This document shows, piece after piece, positions 1 to 8,813 of a stretch of 64,000 nt of DNA (its first letter is position 1; each line of letters opens with the position of its first letter). Location of the stretch: the NCBI RefSeq assembly GCF_020622345.1, contig NZ_JACNMO010000006.1, positions 172,948 through 236,947 of the forward strand. The letters run 5' to 3'. A model generated the notes under the pieces. The model was given only the letters and a program-made list of their open reading frames with translations. It was not told where the DNA came from and ran no database searches. A program made the translations under genes and the position numbers. The DNA is from Roseobacter weihaiensis. Lineage in GTDB: Bacteria > Pseudomonadota > Alphaproteobacteria > Rhodobacterales > Rhodobacteraceae.

Positions 1-450
1 CTGATCCCGGAGGACGAACAGGGGGACCTGATCGAAGCCTACCGGCAGCGGCTCTTTTCGGGGGATATGTCGCAAGAGACGCGCTACGCCAAAGCGTGGT
101 CCGGTTGGGAGAATGCGCTGGCGTCGATTCATTCCTCCGGCACCATCGGGGACAGCCCCGGTGAATACGCCCGGGCCTTTGCGCGGCTGGAGAATCACTA
201 CTTCTCCAACGCGGGTTTTTTGAGCTTTGATGGCCAGATCATGGCCCATGTCGGTCGGATTGCGCATATTCCAGGCGTGATTGTGCAGGGGCGGTATGAT
301 ATGATCTGCCCGCCCACCAGTGCCTATGCGCTGGCGGACGCGTGGGACAATTGCGAGCTGAAGATGGTGCGCAACGCAGGTCACGCGCTTTCCGAACCGG
401 GCATCAGCGCAGAGCTGGTGCGCACCATGGACAGGATTGCGGGAAGATGA
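1..450 (+). CDS. pip: Proline iminopeptidase, C-terminal part (5' end outside window)
   Basis: The frame is open from the first base, so only the last 149 residues are seen. Alpha/beta hydrolase of the proline iminopeptidase family, which removes N-terminal proline from peptides in the cytoplasm. The segment carries a KAWSGWE block typical of the family cap, the catalytic Asp in GRYD (bases 298-300) followed by CPP, and the catalytic His in AGHA (bases 382-384) followed by LSEPGI. The nucleophile Ser lies upstream of the window. The stop codon overlaps the start of the next gene (ATGA), which suggests translational coupling to a peptide-binding protein and a joint role in peptide use. Family assignment is confident; the exact substrate is inferred. 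Confidence 0.88.
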   Translation: MIPEDEQGDLIEAYRQRLFSGDMSQETRYAKAWSGWENALASIHSSGTIGDSPGEYARAFARLENHYFSNAGFLSFDGQIMAHVGRIAHIPGVIVQGRYDMICPPTSAYALADAWDNCELKMVRNAGHALSEPGISAELVRTMDRIAGR

Positions 451-1340
451 CTCGACGACCCTTTATCGACCGCCGGGCGCTTTTTGCTTCGGGTGCGGCG
501 GCAGCCCTGCTGGCGGCCACGGGCCTGTCGGCGCAGGCGGGTCCCGCACGCGGCGGACGCCTGCGGGCGGCGTTGTCGGGGGCGTCGCGGCAGGATCGCT
601 TTGACGTCACACAGGATCACGGGCTCTTTATGCAGGTGGCCATGGTCGGGACGATCTTTGACACCCTGACCGAAGTGGCCGCGGACGGGACCCTGCGCGG
701 CGAGCTTGCCATCGGCTGGCAGGGCAATGCGGATGCCCGCGTCTGGACCTTTCAGCTGCGCGACGGGGTCGATTTCCACGATGGCCGTCGCTTTACTGCG
801 CGGGATGTTGTCACGTCCTTCGATCTGCATTGCTCAACGCTGCTGTCGGATGTGGCGGAGAACGAGGCGCAGGGCCCCGACCGGTTGCGAATTGTGCTGC
901 ATGCGGGTGACCCGGATTTCCCCTACCGCCTGTCTGACCCGCGTCTGGTCATCTACCCGGCGGGTAACATGGCGCAGGCGATGGCTGACGGGATCGGCAC
1001 TGGGCTCTACCGTCTGCACCGGTTCCAGCCGGGACGGCAGGTGCTGGCTCACCGGGTCGAGCATCACTACAAGGATGGTCAGGCCGGCTGGTTCGATACG
1101 GTTGAACTTGTGGCTCTTTCGTCAGACGCCGTTCGGGCCGAAGCCCTGCGTGAGCATTACGTGGATGCCGCCGATCTGACCCATACTGCCGATTTACAGG
1201 ATCTTGCGGGGATCACGGTTCTGCCGGAAGAGCATTTCATGACCACGGCGGTGGATGATTGCCTGGCGCTGCCGGCGCAGGTCGGATCACGCTGGCCGAT
1301 GGATAACCTGCGCGCGGCAGAACGGTGGTGGATGGCCTGA
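447..1340 (+). CDS. Short ABC-type peptide solute-binding protein (SBP family 5), half-size
   Basis: Resembles the N-terminal lobe of family 5 (DppA/OppA-type) extracytoplasmic binding proteins. It has a twin-arginine-like signal (RR at residues 9-10, then a hydrophobic stretch to about residue 31), a GGRLRAAL strand and the family pattern WTFQLRDGVDFHDG with TARDVV. It has 297 residues against roughly 500 or more for a normal member, so most of the second lobe is missing. The start ATG overlaps the pip stop, and the longer in-frame extension upstream lies within pip and is rejected. No permease or ATPase genes are nearby. No frameshift is visible: the ORF ends cleanly and a hairpin terminator follows. 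It may be a decayed receptor or a reduced peptide-binding protein working with Pip. Confidence 0.7.
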   Translation: MTRRPFIDRRALFASGAAAALLAATGLSAQAGPARGGRLRAALSGASRQDRFDVTQDHGLFMQVAMVGTIFDTLTEVAADGTLRGELAIGWQGNADARVWTFQLRDGVDFHDGRRFTARDVVTSFDLHCSTLLSDVAENEAQGPDRLRIVLHAGDPDFPYRLSDPRLVIYPAGNMAQAMADGIGTGLYRLHRFQPGRQVLAHRVEHHYKDGQAGWFDTVELVALSSDAVRAEALREHYVDAADLTHTADLQDLAGITVLPEEHFMTTAVDDCLALPAQVGSRWPMDNLRAAERWWMA

Positions 1341-1431
1341 GACAAGGGGGGTTGCGGTGACTGTGCCGGAGGGCTATATCACCTTCAACAGCGGCGCTCT
1401 CGGGTCCAAACCGAAAGCCCACCGAAAATTC

Positions 1432-1457
1432 AAACGGGCCGCGCGCCCGTTTTTTTT
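1432..1457 (+). terminator. Rho-independent terminator or attenuator ahead of rimP
   Basis: Perfect 8-bp stem AAACGGGC / GCCCGTTT around the loop CGCGC, running into eight T residues. It sits only 27 nt before the rimP start. It could end the pip-SBP transcript, or act as an attenuator in the rimP-nusA-infB leader. A second, weaker hairpin precedes it (CTCTCGG 1397-1403 with CCGAAAG 1411-1417, one mismatch). Confidence 0.75.
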
Positions 1458-1484
1458 GTGCCTGATGGAAACCTTGAAAGACCG

Positions 1485-2075
1485 ATGACAAACGACCTGA
1501 TTGCCAAAGCTGCCATCGACCGTCGCATGGCCGAGATCATCACCCCGGTGATCGAGGATATGGGGTTTGAACTGGTGCGTGTGCGGCTGATGTCGGGCAA
1601 GTCCACGACGCTTCAGATCATGGCGGACAAGCCCGACGGCGGCATCGAGGTCGACGATTGTGGCGAGATCAGCCAGGCGGTTGGGGCGGTTCTCGATGTC
1701 GAAGACCCGATTCTGGACGAATACACGCTCGAGGTTTCCAGCCCCGGCATCGACCGCCCGCTGACCCGGCTGAAAGACTTCGAGATGTTCGAAGGTTACG
1801 AGGCCAAGATCGAGACGGCGGAGATGATCGACGGGCGCCGGCGCTTCAAGGGCGCGCTGGCGGGCATCGAAGAGGATGAGGTTCTCATCAATGTGGATGA
1901 GGGCACGATCGGGCTGAAATTCGAGTGGTTGTCTGACGCCAAGCTCGTGCTGACAGATGATCTGATCAAGGAAATGCTGCGCCAGCGTAAGGCCGCGGGC
2001 GCAATCGACGAAACCAAGTTTGACGAAATATCCGACGAATTAGACACGGATCATTCCGCTGAGGGAGATAGGTAA
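1485..2075 (+). CDS. rimP: Ribosome maturation factor RimP
   Basis: Assembly factor for the 30S subunit, first gene of the rimP-nusA-ylxR-infB operon. It has 196 residues, normal for alphaproteobacteria. The N-terminal domain carries the family pattern [10 protein letters not shown] at residues 84-93, and an SH3-like C-terminal domain follows with an acidic tail. The start is ATG 1485, with GAAAG about five bases upstream; an in-frame GTG at 1458 lies in the terminator's downstream edge and is less likely. The stop codon directly abuts the nusA ATG, which indicates co-translation. Identity is firm from sequence and context. Confidence 0.95.
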   Translation: MTNDLIAKAAIDRRMAEIITPVIEDMGFELVRVRLMSGKSTTLQIMADKPDGGIEVDDCGEISQAVGAVLDVEDPILDEYTLEVSSPGIDRPLTRLKDFEMFEGYEAKIETAEMIDGRRRFKGALAGIEEDEVLINVDEGTIGLKFEWLSDAKLVLTDDLIKEMLRQRKAAGAIDETKFDEISDELDTDHSAEGDR

Positions 2076-3698
2076 ATGGCGATTACGTCCGCAAACCAGC
2101 TTGAGTTATTGCAAACCGCCGAGGCTGTGGCCCGCGAAAAGATGATCGATCCCGGTCTGGTGGTCGAGGCGATGGAGGAATCACTCGCCCGCGCGGCCAA
2201 GTCCCGTTACGGCGCGGAGATGGACATTCGCGTGCACATCGACCGCAAGACCGGCCGCGCTACATTTACCCGCGTGCGCACCGTGGTTGAGGAAGAGGAG
2301 CTTGAGAATTATCAGGCCGAGTTCACGGTCGAGCAGGCCAAGCAATATCTGGATGACCCCAAGGTGGGCGATACCTTTGTCGAGGAAGTCCCCCCGGTTG
2401 AGATGGGCCGCATCGCCGCGCAATCCGCCAAACAGGTGATTCTGCAAAAAGTGCGCGAGGCCGAGCGGGATCGCCAGTTCGAGGAATTCAAGGATCGCGC
2501 GGGCACCATCATCAATGGCCAGGTCAAGCGCGAGGAATACGGCAACGTCATCGTCGATGTGGGCGCGGGCGAAGCGATCCTGCGCCGCAACGAAAAGATC
2601 GGGCGCGAAAGCTACCGGCCCAACGACCGTATCCGGGTCTACATCAAGGATGTGCGCCGCGAACAGCGTGGCCCGCAGATTTTCCTCAGCCGGACAGCAC
2701 CCGAATTCATGGCTGAGCTTTTCAAGATGGAAGTGCCGGAAATCTATGATGGCATTATCGAGATCAAGGCGGTTGCCCGTGACCCCGGCAGCCGGGCCAA
2801 GATCGCCGTGATTTCCTATGATAACTCCATCGATCCGGTGGGCGCCTGTGTGGGGATGCGCGGCTCTCGCGTGCAGGCCGTGGTGAACGAGCTGCAGGGC
2901 GAAAAGATAGACATCATCCCCTGGAACGAAGACCAGCCGACCTTCCTTGTGAACGCGTTGCAACCGGCGGAAGTCTCCAAGGTGGTTCTGGACGAGGAAG
3001 CGGGCAAGATCGAGGTCGTGGTGCCGGAAGAGCAGCTCAGCCTCGCGATTGGCCGCCGCGGTCAGAACGTGCGGCTGGCCAGCCAGCTGACCGGTCTCGA
3101 CATCGACATCATGACCGAAGAGCAGGAAAGCGCGCGCCGTCAGGCCGAGTTCGAACTGCGCACCAAGCTCTTTGTCGACAATCTCGACCTGGATGAGTTC
3201 TTTGCCCAGCTTCTGGTCTCCGAAGGCTTCTCCAACCTCGAAGAGGTGGCCTACGTGGAGATTGACGAACTGCTGGTCATCGATGGTGTCGATGAGGACA
3301 CCGCCAATGAGCTTCAGGCCCGCGCCCGCGACGTGCTTGAGGCACAGAACAAAGCGGCGCTGGAGAACGCCCGCAGCATGGGCGTTGAAGACAGCCTGGT
3401 TGAATTTGAGGGCCTCACGCCCCAGATGATTGAGGCATTGGCGAAGGATGACGTCAAAACGCTGGAAGACTTCGCAACCTGCGCAGATTGGGAACTGGCC
3501 GGTGGCTGGACAAGCGTTGATGGTGAGCGGGTGAAAGACGATGGCGTTCTGGAACCCTTTGATGTTTCGTTGGAGGAAGCGCAGGACCTGATTATGACAG
3601 CGCGCGTGATGTTGGGCTGGGTCGATCCGGCTGATCTGGAGGCGGACGCCGCAGAGGACGCTGCGGACGTCGAAGAGACGGAGGAAGCCGAGGTCTGA
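2076..3698 (+). CDS. nusA: Transcription termination/antitermination factor NusA
   Basis: RNA polymerase-associated elongation factor that acts in pausing, termination and antitermination. Order of domains in 540 residues: N-terminal polymerase-binding region (1 to about 130), S1 domain (about 135-200), two KH domains with signature loops GMRGSR near 258 and GRRGQNVR near 325, then two C-terminal helix-hairpin repeats and a strongly acidic tail ending in EETEEAEV. It begins at the base after the rimP stop and precedes ylxR by 22 bases, so it belongs to the classical nusA-infB operon. In other bacteria NusA can autoregulate this operon; the leader hairpins upstream of rimP would fit that, but this is inference. 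Confidence 0.97.
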   Translation: MAITSANQLELLQTAEAVAREKMIDPGLVVEAMEESLARAAKSRYGAEMDIRVHIDRKTGRATFTRVRTVVEEEELENYQAEFTVEQAKQYLDDPKVGDTFVEEVPPVEMGRIAAQSAKQVILQKVREAERDRQFEEFKDRAGTIINGQVKREEYGNVIVDVGAGEAILRRNEKIGRESYRPNDRIRVYIKDVRREQRGPQIFLSRTAPEFMAELFKMEVPEIYDGIIEIKAVARDPGSRAKIAVISYDNSIDPVGACVGMRGSRVQAVVNELQGEKIDIIPWNEDQPTFLVNALQPAEVSKVVLDEEAGKIEVVVPEEQLSLAIGRRGQNVRLASQLTGLDIDIMTEEQESARRQAEFELRTKLFVDNLDLDEFFAQLLVSEGFSNLEEVAYVEIDELLVIDGVDEDTANELQARARDVLEAQNKAALENARSMGVEDSLVEFEGLTPQMIEALAKDDVKTLEDFATCADWELAGGWTSVDGERVKDDGVLEPFDVSLEEAQDLIMTARVMLGWVDPADLEADAAEDAADVEETEEAEV

Positions 3699-3720
3699 TT
3701 TCAGGCCTCGGGGTCTCAGG

Positions 3721-4341
3721 ATGGGTCGCGGTGGCGCTCCCAAAGACCGCGGTGACGGTCCCGACCGCAAGTGCATTGCCACAGGCGAGGTGCAACCCAA
3801 ATATGGGCTCATCCGTTTCGTGGTTGGGCCGGACAGGCAGATTGTGCCGGATATTCTGGGCAAACTGCCGGGACGTGGTATATATGTTTCTGCTGATCGT
3901 GCGGCGATTGACAAAGCCGCGCGGAAGGGTCTTTTTGCGCGCTCAGCGAAATCGCCGGTCAAGGTGCCAGACAATCTGATCGACGAGGTCGAGACACAGC
4001 TTGCCCGCCGGGTGGTGGATTTGATCTCGCTCCAGCGCAAGGCGGGTAAAGCGGTTGCTGGTTTTGAGAAGGTAAAAACGTGGCTGCAGATGGAAGAGGC
4101 AGAGGTTCTCATTCAGGCGGTTGACGGCTCCGGTCGGGGCAAATCGAAATTGAGTACGCCGCACTACGGGTCATATATTGGCTGGTTGACGGCAGATGAA
4201 TTGGGTTTGGCATTTGGACGGCAAACTGTGATACATGGGGCGCTCGCCTCTGGTGGACTCACGCAACGTGTTGTAGAGGAAGCCCAACGACTTAAAGGCG
4301 TGCGCGTAAACGAGGGTGGCAAGGGCCATCCGAAAGGATAG
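3721..4341 (+). CDS. ylxR: YlxR-type RNA-binding protein fused to an L7Ae-like domain
   Basis: Two RNA-binding modules in 206 residues. Residues about 15-95 form the YlxR/DUF448 domain, with CIATGE at 18-23 and GRGIYVS at 52-58. Residues about 100-190 match the ribosomal L7Ae/L30e fold (VVDLISLQRKAGK followed by a fused QAVDGSG strand). In Firmicutes these are separate genes between nusA and infB; the fusion is common in alphaproteobacteria. It lies 22 bases after nusA and 9 before infB, so it is co-transcribed. YlxR homologues bind nucleic acid and have been linked to RNase P and transcription control elsewhere; the function here is not shown by sequence. Confidence 0.9.
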   Translation: MGRGGAPKDRGDGPDRKCIATGEVQPKYGLIRFVVGPDRQIVPDILGKLPGRGIYVSADRAAIDKAARKGLFARSAKSPVKVPDNLIDEVETQLARRVVDLISLQRKAGKAVAGFEKVKTWLQMEEAEVLIQAVDGSGRGKSKLSTPHYGSYIGWLTADELGLAFGRQTVIHGALASGGLTQRVVEEAQRLKGVRVNEGGKGHPKG

Positions 4342-4350
4342 ACGAGCTTC

Positions 4351-6831
4351 ATGAGCGATACTGACGGCAAAAAAACATTGGGTCTACGCGGCGGTGCTCC
4401 ACGTCCGGGCAACGTAAAGCAGAGCTTTAGCCACGGGCGGACCAAAAACGTCGTGGTTGAGACCAAACGCAAGCGCGTTGTGGTGCCCAAAGCGGGTGCC
4501 GCAAAAGGGGCCGGGAACGGTGGCACGACAATCGGGGATCCGTCCAAGCGGCCCGCCGGCATCAGCGATGCCGAGATGGAGCGCCGGCTGAAAGCGGTTC
4601 AGGCTGCCAAAGCACGTGAGACCGAAGAGGCGGCTGCCCGCGAGGCTGAAGAGAAGGCGCGCGCCGAAGATCGCGAACGCCGCCGGGCCGAGCAGGAGGA
4701 GAAAGAGCGCGTAGAGCGTGAGCGCGAGGAGAGCCTGAAAGCCAAGGCGGAAGAGGACGCGCGCCGCAAGGAAGAAGCCGAAGCGGCAGCCAAGGCGGCG
4801 GCGGCGCCTGCCGAAGAACCCGTGGTCGCCCGTCCGACCAGCACCAAGGCCCCCGAGAGCGCGCCCCGCAAGCAGCAGGACCGTGACCGCGACAACAACA
4901 AGCGTGGCGGCAAGTCTGGGGAAGACAATCGCCGCTCCGGCAAACTGACGCTGAACCAGGCGCTGTCTGGTCGCGACGGCGGTCGCCAGCGGTCGATGGC
5001 TGCGATGAAGCGCAAGCAGGAACGGGCCCGTCAGAAAGCCATGGGCGGTACGGTTGAGCGCGAAAAGGTTGTCCGGGACGTGCAATTGCCCGAAGCGATT
5101 GTCGTCTCCGAGCTGGCAAACCGTATGGCGGAACGCGTTGGTGAGGTCGTCAAAGCCCTTATGAACAACGGCCTGATGGTGACGCAGAACGAAACCATTG
5201 ATGCCGACACTGCCGAGCTCATCATCGAAGAGTTTGGCCACAAGGTGGTGCGGGTCTCCGATGCGGACGTCGAAGATGTGATCAACGAGGTCGAGGACGA
5301 TGAAAAAGACCTCAAATCCCGGCCCCCGGTCATTACGATCATGGGGCACGTCGACCACGGCAAGACCTCTCTTTTGGACGCCATCCGCAACGCAAAGGTT
5401 GTGGCCGGCGAAGCAGGCGGGATCACCCAGCACATTGGTGCCTATCAGGTGACAACTGATAGTGGCCAGGTGTTGAGCTTCCTTGATACGCCGGGTCACG
5501 CGGCCTTTACGTCGATGCGGTCCCGCGGGGCGCAGGTGACGGATATCGTGGTGTTGGTGGTGGCTGCGGATGACGCGGTCATGCCGCAGACCATCGAGGC
5601 GATCAACCACGCCAAGGCGGCCGAGGTGCCAATGATCGTGGCGATCAACAAGATCGACCGCCCGGCGGCAGACCCTGACAAGGTTCGTACCGATCTGCTT
5701 CAGCATGAGGTGATCGTCGAGAAGATGTCCGGCGACGTGCAGGATGTTGAGGTGTCTGCAATCACCGGGCAGGGCCTTGATGAATTGCTTGAAGCCATTG
5801 CGCTGCAAGCGGAAATTCTTGAACTGAAGGCGAACCCGGACCGGGCCGCCCAGGGCGCGGTGATCGAGGCGCAGTTGGATGTGGGCCGGGGCCCAGTTGC
5901 CACTGTTCTGGTTCAGAACGGCACCTTGCGTCAGGGCGATATCTTTGTGGTGGGGGAGCAATACGGGAAGGTCCGTGCGCTCATCAACGATCAGGGCGAC
6001 CGGGTGAAAGAGGCCGGGCCCTCGGTGCCTGTCGAAGTGCTTGGCCTGAATGGGACGCCCGAAGCAGGTGACGTCCTGAACGTGACCGAGACCGAAGCAC
6101 AGGCCCGTGAGATTGCGTCTTACCGCGAAAATGCGGCCAAGGACAAACGCGCGGCAGCCGGGGCTGCGACAACGCTCGAGCAGTTGATGGCAAATGCCAA
6201 GGCAGACGAGAACGTCAGCGAGCTGCCCATTCTGGTGAAAGCCGATGTACAGGGGTCTGCCGAAGCCATCGTGCAGGCGATGGAAAAGATCGGCAACGAC
6301 GAGGTCCGCGTGCGCGTGTTGCATTCGGGGGTTGGCGCGATCACTGAAACGGATGTGGGTCTGGCTGAGGCGTCAAATGCGCCGATCATGGGCTTTAACG
6401 TGCGGGCAAATGCGTCGGCGCGGAACACGGCCAATCAGAAGGGTGTCGAGATTCGCTATTATTCGGTGATCTATGATCTGGTGGATGATGTGAAAGCTGC
6501 GGCTTCCGGTTTGCTATCGGCGGAAATCCGCGAAAACTTCATCGGATACGCGACCATCAAGGAGGTTTTCAAGGTCACAGGTGTGGGCAAAGTCGCCGGT
6601 TGTCTGGTCACCGAAGGCGTCGCAAGGCGGTCTGCAGGCGTCCGGTTGCTGCGGGACAATGTCGTAATCCACGAAGGCACACTCAAGACCCTCAAGCGTT
6701 TCAAGGATGAGGTTGCCGAAGTGCAGTCAGGTCAGGAATGCGGTATGGCCTTTGAGAACTACGATGATATTCGCGCCGACGACGTGATCGAAATCTTTGA
6801 GCGCGAAGAAATTACGCGGACCTTGAACTAG
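4351..6831 (+). CDS. infB: Translation initiation factor IF-2
   Basis: GTPase that places initiator tRNA on the 30S subunit. It has 826 residues. The N-terminal third is a long charged, Glu/Lys/Arg/Ala-rich coiled coil (residues about 65-200) typical of the IF2 N-domain. The G domain follows, with GHVDHGKT near 332-339, DTPGH near 379-383 and NKID near 433-436. After it come domain II, the linker and the C-terminal fMet-tRNA-binding domain. The last gene of the rimP-nusA-ylxR-infB operon, it is followed by a clear terminator. The long minus-strand ORF across its coiled coil is a GC-rich shadow. Confidence 0.97.
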   Translation: MSDTDGKKTLGLRGGAPRPGNVKQSFSHGRTKNVVVETKRKRVVVPKAGAAKGAGNGGTTIGDPSKRPAGISDAEMERRLKAVQAAKARETEEAAAREAEEKARAEDRERRRAEQEEKERVEREREESLKAKAEEDARRKEEAEAAAKAAAAPAEEPVVARPTSTKAPESAPRKQQDRDRDNNKRGGKSGEDNRRSGKLTLNQALSGRDGGRQRSMAAMKRKQERARQKAMGGTVEREKVVRDVQLPEAIVVSELANRMAERVGEVVKALMNNGLMVTQNETIDADTAELIIEEFGHKVVRVSDADVEDVINEVEDDEKDLKSRPPVITIMGHVDHGKTSLLDAIRNAKVVAGEAGGITQHIGAYQVTTDSGQVLSFLDTPGHAAFTSMRSRGAQVTDIVVLVVAADDAVMPQTIEAINHAKAAEVPMIVAINKIDRPAADPDKVRTDLLQHEVIVEKMSGDVQDVEVSAITGQGLDELLEAIALQAEILELKANPDRAAQGAVIEAQLDVGRGPVATVLVQNGTLRQGDIFVVGEQYGKVRALINDQGDRVKEAGPSVPVEVLGLNGTPEAGDVLNVTETEAQAREIASYRENAAKDKRAAAGAATTLEQLMANAKADENVSELPILVKADVQGSAEAIVQAMEKIGNDEVRVRVLHSGVGAITETDVGLAEASNAPIMGFNVRANASARNTANQKGVEIRYYSVIYDLVDDVKAAASGLLSAEIRENFIGYATIKEVFKVTGVGKVAGCLVTEGVARRSAGVRLLRDNVVIHEGTLKTLKRFKDEVAEVQSGQECGMAFENYDDIRADDVIEIFEREEITRTLN

Positions 6832-6852
6832 TACAAACCATTGATTAAATTG

Positions 6853-6884
6853 AAAAAAGGGGCAGTGTTTGCTGCCCCTTTTTT
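6853..6884 (+). terminator. Rho-independent terminator of the nusA-infB operon
   Basis: Stem GGGGCAG (6859-6865) / CTGCCCC (6872-6878) around a 6-nt loop, extended by A-run and T-run pairing on both sides. It lies 21 bases after the infB stop. The A and T runs make it usable in both directions, so it could also end the small minus-strand gene at 6911-7045. Confidence 0.9.
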
Positions 6885-6910
6885 CCGTGCTACTCGCCTC
6901 TCACATCGTG

Positions 6911-7045
6911 TCAGGCTGCTTGAGTGACCGGTATGCCTGCGTAGGTAGAATTATCCACGCGCACCACGATTCTGCCATCGGGTAATGCCCTGACATAGGT
7001 GCCTTGGATTGAAACTGCACTTCCTACCGTAATCGTTCTAAGCAT
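6911..7045 (-). CDS. Small conserved-looking protein of 44 residues, function unknown
   Basis: A short gene below usual ORF length limits. The protein begins MLRTITVGSAVSIQGTY and ends PVTQAA; the middle LPDGRIVVRVDN reads like a strand-turn-strand unit, so a tiny beta-barrel or hairpin is likely. It has no cysteine, signal peptide or membrane segment. Evidence that it is real: a strong Shine-Dalgarno GGGGAGGAG about five bases before ATG, a well-spaced promoter at 7078-7106 reading into it, and a terminator at 6853-6884 just after it, making a complete one-gene unit. I recall similar short hypothetical proteins in Rhodobacteraceae but cannot verify this here. Confidence 0.65.
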   Translation of the reverse strand: MLRTITVGSAVSIQGTYVRALPDGRIVVRVDNSTYAGIPVTQAA

Positions 7046-7077
7046 GTCTCTCCTCCCCAGGAAATTGACATGTTTCT

Positions 7078-7106
7078 AATATAAGTTGTGCGTTTCAAAT
7101 TGTCAT
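7078..7106 (-). promoter_or_regulatory. Sigma-70-like promoter for the 44-residue gene
   Basis: On the minus strand ATGACA (7101-7106) and TATATT (7078-7083) are separated by exactly 17 bases, in an AT-rich patch (about 7060-7135) that stands out from the GC-rich surroundings. The predicted start lies about 25-30 bases before the small ORF's start codon, leaving a short leader with the Shine-Dalgarno sequence. Sequence match only. Confidence 0.5.
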
Positions 7107-7164
7107 AAACAAAATAATAAAGTGTTAACGATCATTTCAGCATCGGCGATAATCCGCCAGTGAT

Positions 7165-7563
7165 TCAGAGCAGGTCTCGTAAAACTGGAATCAGCGGAAT
7201 GTCCGCCTCTGGCATTGGGTAGTTTTTCAGATCCTTGGCGCGCACCCATTTCAACGCCTGATTCTCCCGTGATATCGGCGTGCCTTCCCATTTACGGCAG
7301 GCAAAAAGCGGCATCAGCAGATGGAAGTTCTCGTAGCTGTGGCTCGCGAAACTCAGCGGGGCAAGGCAGGATTGCCATGTGTTGATGCCAAGCTCTTCTT
7401 CAAGCTCCCGAATCAACGCGATCTCGGGCGTTTCACCGGGCTCGACCTTGCCGCCGGGAAACTCCCATAGCCCTTCCATGGATTTCCCTTCGGGTCGCTG
7501 TGCCAGCAAGACCCGCCCGTCAATATCAATCAGCGCCACCGCTGACACCAGGATTGTTTTCAT
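7165..7563 (-). CDS. mutT: 8-oxo-dGTP-type pyrophosphohydrolase (Nudix, MutT family)
   Basis: 132-residue Nudix hydrolase that cleans damaged nucleotides such as 8-oxo-dGTP from the pool. The full Nudix box is present at residues 37-60 (GGKVEPGET then RELEEELGI), with metal-binding glutamates intact. The N-terminus VSAVALIDIDGRVLLAQRP is typical of MutT. It is last in a ppiC-argJ-mutT run: its start is 17 bases after the argJ stop, with a G-rich Shine-Dalgarno. The physiological substrate cannot be proven from sequence. Confidence 0.9.
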   Translation of the reverse strand: MKTILVSAVALIDIDGRVLLAQRPEGKSMEGLWEFPGGKVEPGETPEIALIRELEEELGINTWQSCLAPLSFASHSYENFHLLMPLFACRKWEGTPISRENQALKWVRAKDLKNYPMPEADIPLIPVLRDLL

Positions 7564-7580
7564 GCCGTGCCCCCCGGCTT

Positions 7581-8807
7581 TCAGGATCGGTAATCCGCGT
7601 TGATCTCGATGTAGCCATGGGTCAGGTCGCAGGTCCAGACGGTGGCAGCCCCATCGCCCAATCCGACATCCACTGCGATGTGTACGTTCTGACCTTTCAT
7701 ATGCGCGGCCGCGTCGGCTTCGTTATAGTCGGGGCTGACCCATCCCTTTTCCGCGACCACGGTCTCACCGAAACGGATCGACAAACGGTCGCGATCTGCG
7801 GCTGCCCCCGATTTGCCGACGGCCATCACCACGCGTCCCCAATTGGGATCTTCACCGGCGATAGCGGTCTTGACCAGGGGTGAGTTTGCGATGGCCAACC
7901 CGTGGATCTTGGCATCCTTGTCCGACATGGCCCCGGTGACCTGAACCTCGACGAACTTGGTGGCCCCTTCGCCGTCCCGCACAACCAGATGCGCAAGCTC
8001 AAGCATCACCTGATGCAGCGCCCGGGAAAAGGCTGGGCTCTCTGAGACATCGACACCTGATGCGCCGGTGGCCGCCACGATCAAACTGTCCGAGGTCGAG
8101 GTATCGCTGTCCACGGTGATACAATTGAATGTCTTGTCGGTGTGGGCCGAGACGAGCTTTTGCAATTCAGACTGCCCAATCAGACCATCGGTGAAGATAT
8201 AGACCAGCATCGTCGCCATATCAGGCGCGATCATGCCCGAGCCCTTGGCGATACCGGCAATGGACACGGTTTGACCCGCAACCTCGACCTGCGCCTGCGC
8301 CCCTTTGGGAAAAGTATCGGTGGTCATGATGGCGCGGGCGGCATCCTCGATCCGGCCTTCATCCAGGTTTTCGGCCAGCTGCTTCAGATGCGCGGTGATG
8401 CGGTCAAAGGGCAGCGGTTCCCCGATCACACCGGTGGAGCCGGTAAAAACACGCGCCTCGGGCACATCACAGGCCTCGGCGGTCGCCTGGGTGATAGCAG
8501 TCACGGCCTCTGCCCCATGACGCCCGGTGAAGGCGTTGGCATTGCCCGAATTCACCACGATCGCCGCCCCGGCCTGAGCAGGTTTGCCCAGTTTGGCCTG
8601 ACAATCCAGAACGGGTGCCGCCCGTGTGGCCGACCGGGTAAAGACCCCGGCAATTGCCGTGCCAGGGCAGAGTTTGGCCAACATGACATCCGTACGGCCC
8701 TGATACTTCACCCCGGAGGCGATTGAGGAAAAAGCCGCGCCCTTTATCACCGGCAGCACAGGAAACCGCGCCGGGGCAAGCGGCGAGACAGCAGTAATCT
8801 TGGCCAT
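7581..8807 (-). CDS. argJ: Bifunctional ornithine acetyltransferase / N-acetylglutamate synthase ArgJ
   Basis: Arginine biosynthesis enzyme that recycles the acetyl group from N-acetylornithine to glutamate. It has 408 residues, the normal length. The self-cleavage site ATML is at residues 198-201, so Thr199 is the expected nucleophile, and NSGNANAFTG at 86-95 is the conserved oxyanion-hole region. The motif GEDPNWGRV near the C-terminal half and the ending THGYIEINADYRS are family hallmarks. It starts 6 bases after the upstream foldase gene and is followed by mutT; all three are on the minus strand and probably co-transcribed. Confidence 0.96.
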   Translation of the reverse strand: MAKITAVSPLAPARFPVLPVIKGAAFSSIASGVKYQGRTDVMLAKLCPGTAIAGVFTRSATRAAPVLDCQAKLGKPAQAGAAIVVNSGNANAFTGRHGAEAVTAITQATAEACDVPEARVFTGSTGVIGEPLPFDRITAHLKQLAENLDEGRIEDAARAIMTTDTFPKGAQAQVEVAGQTVSIAGIAKGSGMIAPDMATMLVYIFTDGLIGQSELQKLVSAHTDKTFNCITVDSDTSTSDSLIVAATGASGVDVSESPAFSRALHQVMLELAHLVVRDGEGATKFVEVQVTGAMSDKDAKIHGLAIANSPLVKTAIAGEDPNWGRVVMAVGKSGAAADRDRLSIRFGETVVAEKGWVSPDYNEADAAAHMKGQNVHIAVDVGLGDGAATVWTCDLTHGYIEINADYRS

Positions 8808-8813
8808 ATATGC

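Noticed and set aside
1341..1431. Possible tRNA upstream of rimP, as seen in E. coli (metY)
   Set aside because: No T-loop, anticodon stem or acceptor pairing could be built from this stretch.
2181..4112. 643-codon minus-strand ORF across nusA and ylxR
   Set aside because: It mirrors the codon bias of a real gene on the other strand; the product has no domain and spans two genes.
4384..6324. 646-codon minus-strand ORF opposite infB
   Set aside because: Shadow of a GC-rich coding frame; the product is low-complexity His/Leu-rich with no domain.
7065..7085. Plus-strand TTGACA followed by TATAAG
   Set aside because: Spacing is only nine bases, far from a usable promoter, and no plus-strand gene follows.
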